A stretch of 64,000 nt of DNA from Neoarius graeffei (lineage: Eukaryota > Chordata > Actinopteri > Siluriformes > Ariidae), in assembly GCF_027579695.1 (NCBI RefSeq), contig NC_083583.1, positions 1,395,125-1,459,124 of the forward strand, in the 5' to 3' direction. Within the stretch, counting starts at the first letter, position 1; every line of letters starts with the position of its first letter. Both the position numbers and the translations under genes were made by a program. Below the pieces are notes generated by a model, which was not told the DNA's origin, did no database searches, and worked only from the letters and a program-made list of their open reading frames with translations. Below, in pieces: positions 33,718 to 48,200 of this stretch.

Positions 33718-34065
33718 TGTTCTAAATGCACGTCACACAATGATGTTAATGAAGTTAATGTTCTATCACCAGTGTTCTGAGATTCCAGTAAAAATGATGA
33801 AAGTTAAACCTTCAGCTCTTCTCCACAGTGCTGGTCACCATGTGCTAAACTGACATATAAACTTTTCCCTGATGAAAGCGCTTGAATGGTACGAGCCGGT
33901 GGAAGCCAAGTGCTGCCCTGCAGTGAGGCGATAACATGGTGAGACAGGACACAGATATGAGGAAGTGCTGCTGAGTGTTTAGCGTGTCACACGTATTCGG
34001 AGTGTGTTAATGTTACTGAGCTGCAGGTGGAACATGGCCTTTTGGGTGTTTTTTTTTTTTCTTAC
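33256..34065. other. LMO1 intron next to exon 2 donor, no gene
   Basis: Intron sequence with an AAT array at about 33681-33718 and a T run just outside the donor of exon 2 (34049-34060). No exon or mobile element was recognised. Confidence 0.45.
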
Positions 34066-34279
34066 CTCAGGTAATCCCTGCGACAGAGGATGAGATTGGC
34101 TTTGGTGTAGAGGGTGGAGCCGACCTCGCCCAGGCGGCAGTCGCAGCATGCACACTTCAGGCAGTCTTCATGCCAGTATTTGTCCAGCGCCTTGAGCAGG
34201 TAGCGGTCTTTAATCTTGCGGTTGCAGCCAGCGCAGCCCTTCTGTTTGCCTTTGGGCTGGACGGAGAGCATCGGCACTC
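34066..34279 (-). CDS. LMO1: LMO1 coding exon 2 (LIM1)
   Basis: This 214-bp exon encodes [14 protein letters not shown] followed by the whole first LIM domain: [14 protein letters not shown]...C and CRRD supply the zinc ligands, within [20 protein letters not shown]. The minus-strand acceptor is cacctgcag before GAGTGCC; the exon begins with two bases of a Gly codon (GA), fitting an upstream exon that ends in the first G. The donor is CTGAG followed by gtaagaa. Near-identity to vertebrate LMO1 and the KGKQKG stretch (LMO3 differs there) support the LMO1 call. The short first exon carrying the initiator Met was not found upstream to 64000. Confidence 0.95.
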
Positions 34280-34555
34280 CTGCAGGTGATAAGGAGAACA
34301 CATGGCGTGATCTATTGCCTGAGCAAACACTGCTGCCCTGCACACATTCATTCATTCATTTATTTATTTATTTGATCAGGAGACACGAGCAGAGCTGGAG
34401 CTGTGAGGGCTTCATGTTCGATAGGATCAGAACTCTGGACCTTTCACATTTCTGACTTTTCTACAATCACACTGTGTGAAAATAACAGATGTGAACTCTG
34501 ATATGAAACATGCACACTTGAAACACCAGGCAACATCTCCTTTTCTCAAGGTCAT
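34280..34555. other. LMO1 intron 1, acceptor-proximal, no gene
   Basis: About 280 bp of non-repetitive intron separates exon 2 from the GT-rich minisatellite. ATTC/ATTT short repeats lie at 34348-34373. Confidence 0.5.
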
Positions 34556-35727
34556 CATGGGGTGTAGTGTGATGGTGTGTGGTGTTCAGTATGGTGTTCA
34601 GTGTGATGTTTGGCATAGTGTTGTGTCATGTTCAGTGTGGTGTTTAGTACGGTGTTTGGCGTGGTATTGCATCATGCTCAGTGTGGTGTTTAGTACAGTG
34701 TTTGGTGTGGCGTTGCATCATGCTCAGTGTGGTGTTTGGCATGGTGATGTGTCATGTTTAGTGTGGTGTTTACTACAGGGTTTGGTGTGGTGTTGTGTCA
34801 TGTTTAGTCTGGTGTTTAGTGCAATGTTTGGTGTGGTGTTGCGTCATGCTCTGTCTAGTGTTTAGTATGATGTTTGGTGTGGTGTTGCGTCATGTTCAGT
34901 GTGGTATTTAGTGTGGTGTTTGGTGTGGTGTTGTGTCATGCTCAGTCTGGTGTTTAGTGCAATGTTTGGTGTGGTGTTGCGTCATGCTCAGTCTGGTGTT
35001 TAGTATGATGTTTGATGTGGTGTTGAGTCATGATCAATCTGGTGTTTAGTACAATGTTTGGCATGGTGTTGCATCATGTTCAGTGTGGTGTTTAGTATGG
35101 TGTTTGGTGTGGTGTTGCATCATGTTCAGTCTGGTGTTTAGTACAGCGTTTGGTGTGGTGTTGTGTCATGCTCAGTCTGATGTTTAGAGCAATGTTTGGT
35201 GTGGTGCTGCGTCATGCTCAGTGTGGTATTTAGTGCGGTGTTTGGTGTGGTGTTGCATAATGCTCAGTGTGGTATTTAGTGTGGTGTTGTGTCATGTTCA
35301 GTGTAGTATTTAGTGCAGTGTTTGGTGTGGTGTTGTGTCATGCTCAGTCTGGTGTTTAGTATGATGTTTGGTGTGGTGCTGCATCATGTTCAGTGTGGTG
35401 TTTAGTACGGGGTTTGGTGTGGTGTTTCATATGGTGTGTGGCATGATGTTGCGTCATGTTCAGTGTGGTGTTGTGTCATGTTCAGTCTGGTGTTTAGTGC
35501 AATGTTTGGTGTGGTATTGTGTCATGCTCAGTCTGGTGTTTAGTATGATGTTGGTGTGGTGCTGCATCATGTTCAGTGTGGTATTTAGTGTGGTGTTTGG
35601 TGTGGTGTTGTGTCATGCTCAGTCTGGTGTTTAGTACGGGGTTTGGTGTGGTGTTGCGTCATGCTCAGTCTGGTATTTAGTACGATGTTACCCATGGTAT
35701 TGCATCATGTTCAGTGTGGTGTTTAGT

Positions 35728-35772
<45 letters not shown>

Positions 35773-38550
35773 CAATTTTCAAACAATTTTCAGTCCATGA
35801 TCAATGTTTATCTGCAAGAGTTCAAAAGTTGTATGGCAGTAGGGATAAAACTATTTTTAAAGCATGTTGTTTTGGTGGCAATTGACCTGTAGCGCCTTCC
35901 AGAGGGCAGAAGCTGAAATGCATAGTGTGCAGGGTGAGTGGGGTCTGAAACAATTTTGTGGGCTCTGCATACTGTTCTTTTGTGATGTAGTGATGTAGTA
36001 TGATGTTTAGCATGGTATTGCTTCATGTTCAGTGTGGTATTTAGTGTGGTGTTTAGTATGATGTTGTGTCATGCTCAGTGTGGTGTTTAGTAAGGGTTTT
36101 GGCATGGTGTTGCCTCATGTTCAGTGTGGTGTTTAGTACAGTGTTTGGTGTCATGTTGCATCATGCTCAGTCTGATGTTTAGTACAATGTTTGGCATGGT
36201 GTTGCGTCATGTTCATTGTGGTGTTTAGTATGGGGTTTGGTGTGGTGTGGTGTTGTCATGTTCAGTGTGGTATTTCATATGGTGTGTGGCATGATGTTGT
36301 GTCATGTTCGGTGTGGTGTTTAGTACCGTGTTTGGTGTGGTGCTGCATCATGCTCAGTCTGGTGTTTAGTATGATGTTTGGTATGATGTTGCATCATGTT
36401 CAGTGTGGTGTTTAGTACAGTATTTGGTGTGGTTTTGCGTCATATTCGTTGTGGTGTTTAGTATGGGGGTTGGTGTGGTGTCATGTTCAGTGTGGCGTTT
36501 CATATGGTGTGTGGCATGATGTGTCATGTTCAGTGTGGTGTTTAGTACGGTGTTTGGTGTGGTGCTGCATCATGCTCAGTCTGGTGTTTAGTATGATGTT
36601 TGGTATGGTGTTGCATCATATTCAGTGTGGTGTTTAGCACAGTGTTTGGTGTGGTGTGTCATGTTCAGTGTGGTGTTTAGTATGATGATTGGTGTGGTGC
36701 TGCATCATGCTCAGTCTGGTGTTTAGTATGATGTTTGGTATGATGTTGCATCATGTTCAGTGTGGTGTTTAGTACAGGGTTTGGTGTGGTGTTGTGTCAT
36801 CCTCAGTATGGTATTTAGCATGGTGTTTGGTGTGGTGTTGCATCATGCTCAGTGTGGTGTTTAGTATGATGTATGGTGTGGTGCTGCGTCATGCTCAGTC
36901 TGGTGTATAATATGTTGTTTGGCACAGTGTTGCATCATGTTTAGTGTGGTGTTTACTACAGTGTTTGGTATGGGGTTTAGTACAGTGTTTTGTGTGGTGT
37001 TGTGTCATGTTCAGTGTGGTGTTGAGTCATACTCAGTCTGATGTTTAGTATGATGTTTGGAATGGTATTGCATCATGTTCATTGTGGTGTTTGGCATGGC
37101 GTTGCATCGTGTTCCGTGTGGTTTTTAGTATGGTGTTTGATGTGGTGTTGTATCATGTTCAGTGTGGTGTTTAGTACAGGGTTGCATCATGCTCAGTGTG
37201 GTGTTTAGTGTGGTGTTTAGTATGGGGTTTGGCCTGGTGCTGTTTCATGTTCAGTGGTGTGTTTAGTACGGTGTTTGATGTGGTGTTGCGTCATGTTCAG
37301 TGTGGGGTTTAGTACAGGGTTTGGCATGGTGCTATGTCATGTTCAGTGTGGTGTTTCGTATGGGGTTTGGCATGGTGTTACGTCATGTTCAGTGTGGTAT
37401 TTAGTATGGTGTTTGGTGTGGTGTTGCATCATGCTCAGTGTGATGTTGAATATGGTGTTAGTTGTGGTGTTTAGTACGGTGTTTGGTGTGGTGCTGCATC
37501 ATGTTCAGTGTGGTGTTTAGTATGGGATTTGGCATTGTGTTCAGTATGGTGTTTGGCATGGTGTTGCGTCATGTTCAGTGTGGTCTTTAGTACAGTGTTT
37601 GGTATGGTGTTGCATCATGTTCAGTATGGTGTTTAGTATGGGGTTTGTTGCGGTGATGCATCATGTTTGGTGAGGTGCTCAGTAGTGTTTGGTGTGGTGT
37701 TTAGTACAGTGTTTGGTGTGGCACTGCATCATGTTCAGTACGGTGTTTAGTCTGGTGTTTGGTAAGGTGTTTATTATGGTGTTTAGTACTGTGTTTGGCA
37801 TGGTGGTTCATCATATTCAGTGAGGTGTTTAGTACAGTGTTTGGTCTGGTGCTGTGTCAAGTTCGGTGAGGTGTTTAGTACAGGTTTGGTGTGGTGCTAT
37901 GTCATGTTCATTGAGGTGATTAATACAGGGTTTGGTGTGGTGTTGCATCATGTTCAGCGTGGTGTTTAGTACGGGGTTTGGCATGGGGCTGTCATGTTCA
38001 GTGTGGTGTTTAGTACGGGGTTTGGTGTGGTGTTGTATCATGTTCAGTGTGGTGTTTAGTATGGTCTTTGGCACGGCGTTGTGTCATGTCCGGTGTGGTG
38101 TGTAGTACGGTGTTTGCTGTGGTGCTGTGTCATATTCGGTGAGGTGTTTAGTATGGGTTTGCCATGGTGTTGTGTCATGTTTGGTGAGGTGTTTAGTACT
38201 CGGTTTGGTGTGGTGTTGTGTCATGTTCGGTGAGGTGTTTAGTATGGGGTTTGCCATGGTGTTGTGTCATGTTTGGTGAGTTGTTTAGTACTCGGTTTGG
38301 CGTGGTGTTGCATCATGTTCGGTGAGGTGTTTAGTATGGGGTTTGTTGTGGTGTTGCATCATTTTTGGTAAGGTGTTTAGTACAGTATTTGGTGTGGTGT
38401 TGCATCATGTTCAGTGTGGTGTTTAGTATGGTGTTTGGCACGGTGTTACTTCATGTTCAGCGAGGTGTTTAATATGGTGTTTGCTGTGGTGTTGTGTCAT
38501 GTTCAGTGTGGTGTTTGGTGAGGTGTTGCATCATGTTTGGTGATATGTTC
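34556..38550. repeat. Minisatellite, about 46-bp GT-rich unit, about 4 kb
   Basis: A tandem array built from a unit of about 46 bp made of phrases such as 'gtgtggtgttgcatcatg', 'ttcagtgtggtgtttagta' and 'cggtgtttg', repeated some 80 or more times with substitutions and small indels. It lies in LMO1 intron 1. Frames across it (CVMFSVVFGVV-like) are by-products and not genes. In the LMO1 transcript the array reads as CA-rich. A LINE fragment (35726-35998) interrupts it. Confidence 0.9.
35726..35998 (-). mobile_element. LINE 3' fragment with TAGA-repeat tail inside minisatellite
   Basis: Non-repeat sequence replaces the minisatellite here. On minus it encodes KIVSDPTHPAHYAFQLLPSG and then RYRSIATKTTCFKNSF, a block recognisable as the C-terminal end of fish non-LTR retrotransposon proteins. 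It is followed by a TCTA array (TAGA on plus, 35727-35771), a typical short tandem 3' tail. 'tagtat' at both ends may be the target duplication. It is a heavily 5'-truncated copy. Confidence 0.65.
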
Positions 38551-38559
38551 AGTGCAGGT

Positions 38560-39426
38560 TCAAGGTACTTTAACAGTCATGTGTTTGGGGAAGTTCTGGT
38601 GCTAAAAGCTCCTCACAGGTCGTACCTGAGATTAACGTTAACCTTTTAAAGTGCTGTTGACCAGCAGAAGGTTGCATTGAGACCTGAGTGAGAAACATCA
38701 CTGTCTAAGTGCTTCACCACAGACACACACCCACACACACTTTCAACCACAGAACAAATAAAGTCCACTTAATAACTGCACTAAATGCTAATGGTCGATC
38801 TGCTGCCTGACATTTCTGTGGTGACTAAAAGCCAACGCCATGAGCACTGGGAATGCCGCGAGCACTGGGAACGCTGGCACCCCTCGGCCAGTGCTAACGG
38901 GTTGAGGCCCAGTGAAAGCACAAGCAGCGGCTCTTAAGACACTTTCACACACGCTGAGCTATTGATCCAGCTAATAGAACGCTCAGGCCAGTCTTCCTCA
39001 CTGCTCTTAAAATCCCATCCATCTCCAAAACACCACACACACACACACACACACACCACATCCTCCACTGTCCACACACCATCTCCATGTTCACTGGGAG
39101 CTAAAGCCTGAGCTTTCGATTTAACCTTTATAGCATGTTAAACACACACACTGCACTAATACTGTGTGTATGTTAACTTGTACTACTGCTGTCTGTCTGA
39201 AAACCTATACTGTATTACTGCACCTGGTGACACGCCCTCTTCAGCTCACTGATAAACAATAATATTTCAAGTGTGTGTGTGTGTGAGAGAGAGAGAGTGT
39301 GTGTGTGTGTGAGAACAATAATGTATTTATTATATCAGCAAAACATTAACACTGACAAAATAGGATTTTTACCCAAACACCAGGGAGAAAACATACAAAA
39401 ACTTCAACTGAAAATATTCATATACA
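38560..39426. other. LMO1 intron 1, no gene seen
   Basis: Mostly unique sequence with a short CA run (39031-39055) and a GT/GA run (39270-39311). No exon was recognised. Confidence 0.45.
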
Positions 39427-40955
<1,529 letters not shown>

Positions 40956-42006
40956 ATATTTATCCCCCCCCCCCCCCCCCCCCCGAAGAGGAAGTCTTCA
41001 GGAGAGAGGAGTTTATGCTTCTTTGCAGTTTCTCAGTAACATGCGGAACAAACTGCAATTTTTTTTTTTTTGTGTCTTATTAACTTGAAGAGAGAATAGT
41101 CTGGCGAGCAAATGACTGTTTATCACTGCTATAATGTCAGAGAGAGCAGGAAAAAAACACCATACCACACAGTCACTGATTATTTTCCTGTAACAGCACA
41201 CCCCTTAATTAGTGTCTTCAACTGAAGACCAATTTTTATGACACACATGATGAAGAGATGCTCGAATGCTTTTAAGTACTCAAATGTTTTTAAGTGATAA
41301 TTTTTTGTGGAAATTTCCACGTCTTTTCTTCTTCAGTGTGATGCAAGACATAAGATGTTTTCCTCGTGAACGTCACAAACACATTTGAGTCTCAGTGTGT
41401 AAAGTTTTTACTGGCTGCAGATTTGTTCAGTTATTCAGAACAATCAAGCCATCAGTGGTGCTGAGGAGGTGATGTTGTTATTATTAGCAGCTCCTTCTGG
41501 AAAGACCTGGGAGAATAAACACACCGAGGGAACAAGAGAGAGAATAGAAAGGAGCTTGTTATTTAAATTTATGGCCTAGATGTGAATAAGTCGTGGTATT
41601 CACTCGTCCCATTCCTTTATCAGACAAGGGGAAAAGGAGAAGCTAATTGGTCCAGGTCTGCTGATAGGAACCATCAATTAGTTCTTCCTTCCCTCCAGAT
41701 CCCCACAGACCCCCCCCCCCCCCCCCCCCCCAGGAAAAACAAAACAAAAAAACGGGCCTCTTGAAGCCAGCACGTTAGGATCACAAAACCTGCTATAAAT
41801 ACAAGCGTTCAGCATAAATGAAGCTAAAAGGGCTCGGTGTTGGAGCAGGCTGAGGGCACTCGCTTTCTACCTGCATTTCACGGCTTGTTAGCGGCGCGAG
41901 CTGCAGGTACCGACAGAGCCGTGCTGTCAGCGTCCTACACAACGAACATCAGCCCTAATGAGGAGACAGAGATGGCTGGAGGGGAAAGGGGGGGGGGGGG
42001 GGGGAA

Positions 42007-42051
<45 letters not shown>

Positions 42052-42207
42052 CATGCGTGTGTGTAAGCGAGCAAGCTGAGGATTCAGGCTCTTCTGAGTT
42101 CCCTGAGGAACGGCATGAAAATCTTTAATTTGCCTTTTATGACAGCTAATTAGTGATTCTATTCAAAATCGTTGCTTTAAATAAAAGAACTAATGATACA
42201 CAAAAGT
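40956..42207. other. LMO1 intron 1, no gene seen
   Basis: C runs at 40966-40984 and 41710-41731, a G run at 41988-42004 and a GT array at 42009-42044. The rest looks unique and no exon was recognised. Confidence 0.45.
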
Positions 42208-45200
42208 TGACTCTTCCACCTCCTCCCTCACCACCGCCACCTTTATTGCCATCACCTCCTCAATTACCACCACCTCCCTCACCAACACCTCCTCTATTAC
42301 CACTACAACCACCTTCAACACCACCTTCTTTATTACCACCTCCTCCATCACCACCACCACCTCTATTACCACCACCTCCTCCTCTATTACCACCACTTCC
42401 CTCACCACCACCTCTATTACAACCTTCTCCCTCACCACAACCACCTCTATTACCACCTCCTCTATCACCACCACCACCTCTATTGCCACAACCTCTATTA
42501 CCACCACCTCCTCCTCTATTACCACCACCACTGCCTCCCTCACCACCACCACCTCTATTACCACCTCCTCCCTCACCACCTCTATTACCACCTCCTCCCA
42601 CACCACCTCTATTACCACCTCCTCCCACACCACCTACACCTCTATTACCACCTCCTCCCACACCACCTACACCTCTATTACCACCTCTTCCCTCACCACC
42701 TCTATTACCACCTCCTCCCTCACCACCTCCAACTCTATTACCACCTCCTCCCTCACCACCACCACCACCACATTTATTACCACCTCCTCCACCACCTCTA
42801 TTACCACCACCACTGTCTCCCTCACCACCACCACTTCTATTACCACACTCCTCCCTGACCACCTCCACCTCTATTACCACCTCCTCCCTCACCACCTCCA
42901 CCTCTATTACCACCTCCTCCCTCACCACCTCCACCTCTATTACCACCTCTTCCCTCACCACTTCCACCTCAATTACCACCTCCTCCCTCACCACCTCACC
43001 TCTATTACCACCTCCTCCCTCACCTATATTACCACCACCACTGCCTCCCTCACCACCACCACTTCTATTTCCACCTCCTCGCTCACCACCTCTATTTCCA
43101 CCTCCTCCCTCACCACCTCTATTACCACCTCCTCCCTCACCTCCACCACCTCTATTACCACCTCCTCCCTCACCTCCACCACAACCACCACCACCTCCTC
43201 CCTCACCACCTCTATTACCACCTCCTCCCCATCACAATTACAACCTCCTCCCTCACCTCCACCATCATTACCACCTCCTCCCTCACCACCTCCACCTAAA
43301 TTAACACCTCCACCCTCACCTACACCACCTCTATTACCACCTTCTCCCTCACCACCACCACCAACTCTATTATCACCATCACCTCCTCTATTACCACCTC
43401 CTCCCTCACCTCCACCATCTCTATTGCCACAACCTCTATTACCACCACCTCCTCATCTATTACCACCACCACTAACTTCACCACCACCACCACCACCACC
43501 ACCTCTATTAGCACCTCCTCCCTCACCACCTCTATTACTACATCGTACCTCACCACCTCCACTTCAATTACCACCACGTCCCTCACCATCACCTCCTCTA
43601 TTACCACCAACTCCCTCACCACCACCACCACCTAAATTACCACCACCTCCCTCACCACCTCTATTACCACCTCCTCCCTCACCACCTCTATTACCACCTC
43701 CTCCCTTACCACCACCATTACCACCTCCTCCCTCAGCACTTATATTACCACCTTCTCCCTCACCACAACCAACTCTATTACCACCAACATCTCTATTACC
43801 ACCACCACCAATGTCTCCCTCACCACCACCACCACCTCTATTACCACCTCCTCCCTCACCACCTCCACCTCTATTACCACCTTGTCCTTCACCACCTCCA
43901 ACTCTATTACCACCACCACCACTGCCTTCCTCACCACCACCACCTCTATTACCTCCTCCTCCCTCACCACCTCCACCTCTATTACCACCACCTCCAACTC
44001 TATTACCACCTCCTCCCGCACCACCACCTCTTCCCTCACCATCGCCACCTTTATTACCACCTCCTCCCTCACCTCCACCACCTCTATTACCATCACCTCC
44101 TCAATTACCACCACCTCCCTCACCAACACCTCCTCTATTACCACTACCACCACCTTCACCACGAACTTCTTTATTACCACCTCCTCCATCACCACCACCA
44201 CCTCTATTGCCACCACCTCTATTACCACCACCTCCTCCTCTATTACCACAACTGCCTCCCTCACCACCACCACCTCTATTACCACCTCCTCCCTCACCAC
44301 CTCTATTACCACCTCCTCCCTCACCACCTCCAACTCTATTACCACCTCCTCCCTCCCTCACCACCACCACCACCACCTTTATTACCACCTCCTCCCTCAC
44401 CTCCACCACCTCTATTACCACCACCAACTCTATTACCATTACCGCCACCACCACCACCATTACCACCTCCACCACCTCTATTACCACTACCTCTATTACC
44501 ACCTCCTCCCTCACCTCTATTATCACCTCCTCCCTCACCTCCACCACCACCACCATTACCACCTCCTCCCCCACCACCACCACCATTACCACCTCCTCCC
44601 TCACTTCCACCTCCACCATCATTACCACCTCCTCCCTCACCACCTCCACCTCAATTACCACCTCCGCCCTCACCTCCACCACCTCTATTACCACCTCCTC
44701 CCTCACCACCACCACCACCACCTCTATTACCACCATCACCTCCTCTATTACCACCTCCTCCCTCACCTCCACCATCTCTATTACCACCTCCTCCCTCACC
44801 ACCACCACCTCTATTACCACCACTGCCTCCCTCACCACCACCACCACCACCTCTATTACCACCTCCTCCCTCACCACCTCCACCTCTATTTCCACCTTGT
44901 CCCTCACCACCTCCAACTCTATTACCACCTCCTCCCTCACCACCACCTCCTCCCTCACCATCACCACCACCACCACCTTTATTACCACCTCCTCCCTCAC
45001 CTCCACCACCTCTATGACCACCAACAACTCTATTACCACTACCGCCACCACCACCACCATTACCACCTCCACCACCACCTCCATTACCACCACCTCCCTC
45101 ACCAACACCTCCTCTATTACCACTACCACCACCTTAACCACCAACTTCTTTATTACCACCTCCTCCATCACCACCACCACCTCTATTGCCACCACCTCTA

Positions 45201-48200
45201 TTACCACCACCTCCTCCTCTATTACCACCACCACCACCACTGCCTCCCTCACCACCACCACCTCTATTACCACCTCCTCCCTCACCACCTCTATTACCAC
45301 CTCCTCCCTCACCACCACCACCACCACCACCTTTATTACCACCTCCTCCCTCACCACCACCACCTCTATTACCACCAACAACTCTATTATCACTACCGCC
45401 ACCACCACCACCATTACCACCTCCACCACCACCTCCATTACCACCACCTCTATTACCACCTACTCCCTCATCTCCACCACCACCACCATTACCACCTCCT
45501 CCCCCACCACCACCATTACCACCTCCTCCCTCACCTCCACCTCCAAAATCATTATCACCTCCTCCCTCACCACCTCCACCTCAATTACCACCTCCGCCCT
45601 CACCTCCACCACCTCTATTACCAACTCCTCCCTCACCACCACCACCACCTCTATTAGCACCTCCTCCCTCAGCACCTCCACCTCTATTACAACCAACTCC
45701 CTCACATCACCTCCTCTATTACCACCACCACCCTCACCACCACCATTACCACCTCCTCCCTCACCACCACCACCATTACCACCTCCTCCCCCACCACCTC
45801 AATTACCACCTCCTCCCTCACCACCACCATTACCACATCCTCCCTCACCACATCTATTACCACCTCCTCCCTCAACACCTATGTTACGACCTCCTCCCTC
45901 ACCACCTCTATCACCACCTCCTCCCTCACCACCTCTATTACCACCTCCTCCCTCACCTTCACCATCTCTATTACCACCTCCTCCCTCTCCACCTCAATTA
46001 CCACCACCTCCCTCACCATCACCTCCTGTAATACAACCACCTCCCTCACCACCACCTCCCTCACCACCTCTATTACCACCTCCTCCCTTACCACCACCAT
46101 TGCCACCTCCTCCCTCACCTCCACCACCACCATTACCACCTCTTCCCTCACCTCCACCACCTCTATTACCATCTCCTCCCTCACCACAACCACCTCTATT
46201 ACCACCACCTCCCTCACCTCCACCACCTCTATTACCACCTCCTCCCTCACCACCTCTATTACCACCTCCTCCCTCACCACCACCATTACCACCTCCTCTC
46301 CTCACCACCTCTACCTCTATTACCAGCTCCTCCCTCACCATCTCCACCTCTATTACCACCTACTCGCTCACAACGACCACCTCTATTACCACCACCTCCC
46401 TCACCACGACCACCTCTACCTCTATTACCACCACCTCTCTCACCATCACCTCCTATATTACCACCACCTCTCTCACCATCACCTCGTCTATTACCACCAC
46501 CTCCCTCACCACCTCTATTACCACTTCCTCCCTCACCTCCTTATTACCACTTCCTCCCTCACCTCCTTATTCCCACCTCCTCCCTAACCTCCACCTCTAT
46601 CACCTCCTCCCTCACCACTTTGATTACCACCTCCTCCCTCACCACCTCTATTACCACCTTCTCCCTCACCACCTCTATTACCACCTTCTCCCTCAACTCC
46701 ACCACCTCTATTACCACAACCTGCTCTATTACCACCACCACCACTGCCTCCCTCACCACCACCACCTCTATTACCACCTCCTCCCTCACCACCTCCACCT
46801 CTATTACCACCTTGTCCCTCACCACCTCCAACTCTATTACCACCTCCTCCCTCACCACCACCTCATCCCTCACCATCACCACCTTTATTACCACCTCCTC
46901 CCTCACCTCCACCACCTCTATTACCATCACCTCCTCAATTTCCACCACCTCCCTCACCAACACTTCCTCTATTACCACTACCACCACCTTCACCACCAAC
47001 TTCATTACCACCTCCTCCATCACCACCACCACCTCTATTACCACCACCTCCTCCTCTATTACCACCACCACTGCCTCCCTCACAACCACCACCTCTATTA
47101 CCACCTCCTCCCTCACCACCACCACCTTTATTACCACCTCCTCCCTCACTTCCACCACCTCTATTACCACCAACAACTCTATTACCACTACCGCCACCAC
47201 CACCACCATTACCACCTCCACCACCACCTCCATTACCACCACCTCTATTACCACCTCCTCCCTCACCTCTATTACCACCTCCTCCCTCACCTCCACCACC
47301 ACCACCATTACCACCTCCTCCACCACCACCACCATTACCACCTCCTCCCTCACCTCCACCTCCACCATCATTACCACCTCCTCCCTCACCACCTCAAACC
47401 TCAATTACCACCTCCGTCCTCACCTCCACCACCTCTATTACCACCTCCTCCCTCACCACCACCACCACCACCTCTATTACCACCATCACTTCCTCTATTA
47501 CCACCTCCTCCCTCACCCCCACCATCTCTATTACCACCTCCTCCCTCACCACCTCCAGCTTTATTACAACCAACTCCCTCACATCACCTCCTCTATTACC
47601 ACCACCATTACCACCTCCTCCCTCACCAGCTCTATTACCACCTCCTCCCTCACCACCTCCCCCTCAATTACCACCTCCGCCCTCACCTCCACCACCTCTA
47701 TTACCACCTCCTCCCTCACCACCTCCACCTTCTTTATTACCACCTCATCCCTCACCTCCACCACCTCTATTACCACCACCAACTCTATTACCACTACCGC
47801 CACCACCGCCACCATTACCACCTCCACCACCACCTCCATTACCACAACCTCTATTACCACCTCCTCCCTCACCTCCACCACCACCACCACCACCATTACC
47901 ACCTCCTCCCCCACCACCACCATTACCACCTCCCTCACCATCACCTCCTCTATTACCACCACCTTCCTCACCACCTCTATTACCACCTCCTCCCTTACCA
48001 CCACCATGACCACCTCCTCCCTCACCTCCACCACCACCATTACCACCTTGTCCCTCACCTCCACCACCTCTATTACCATCTCCTCCCTCACCACGACCAC
48101 CTCTATTACCACCACCTCCCTCACCTCCACCACCTCTATTACCACCACCTCCCTTACCACCTCTATTACCACCTCCTCCCTCACCACCTCGATTACCACC

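Noticed and set aside
35368-37520. Cys/Val/Met-rich frames resembling membrane proteins
   Set aside because: By-products of the 46-bp GT-rich minisatellite; the same phrase repeats with every unit.
34556-38550. CRISPR-like repeat array
   Set aside because: Repeats are contiguous and imperfect with no unique spacers, in a vertebrate intron; it is a minisatellite.
42153-43304. 383-codon proline-rich open frame
   Set aside because: Same minisatellite artefact as the longer frame.
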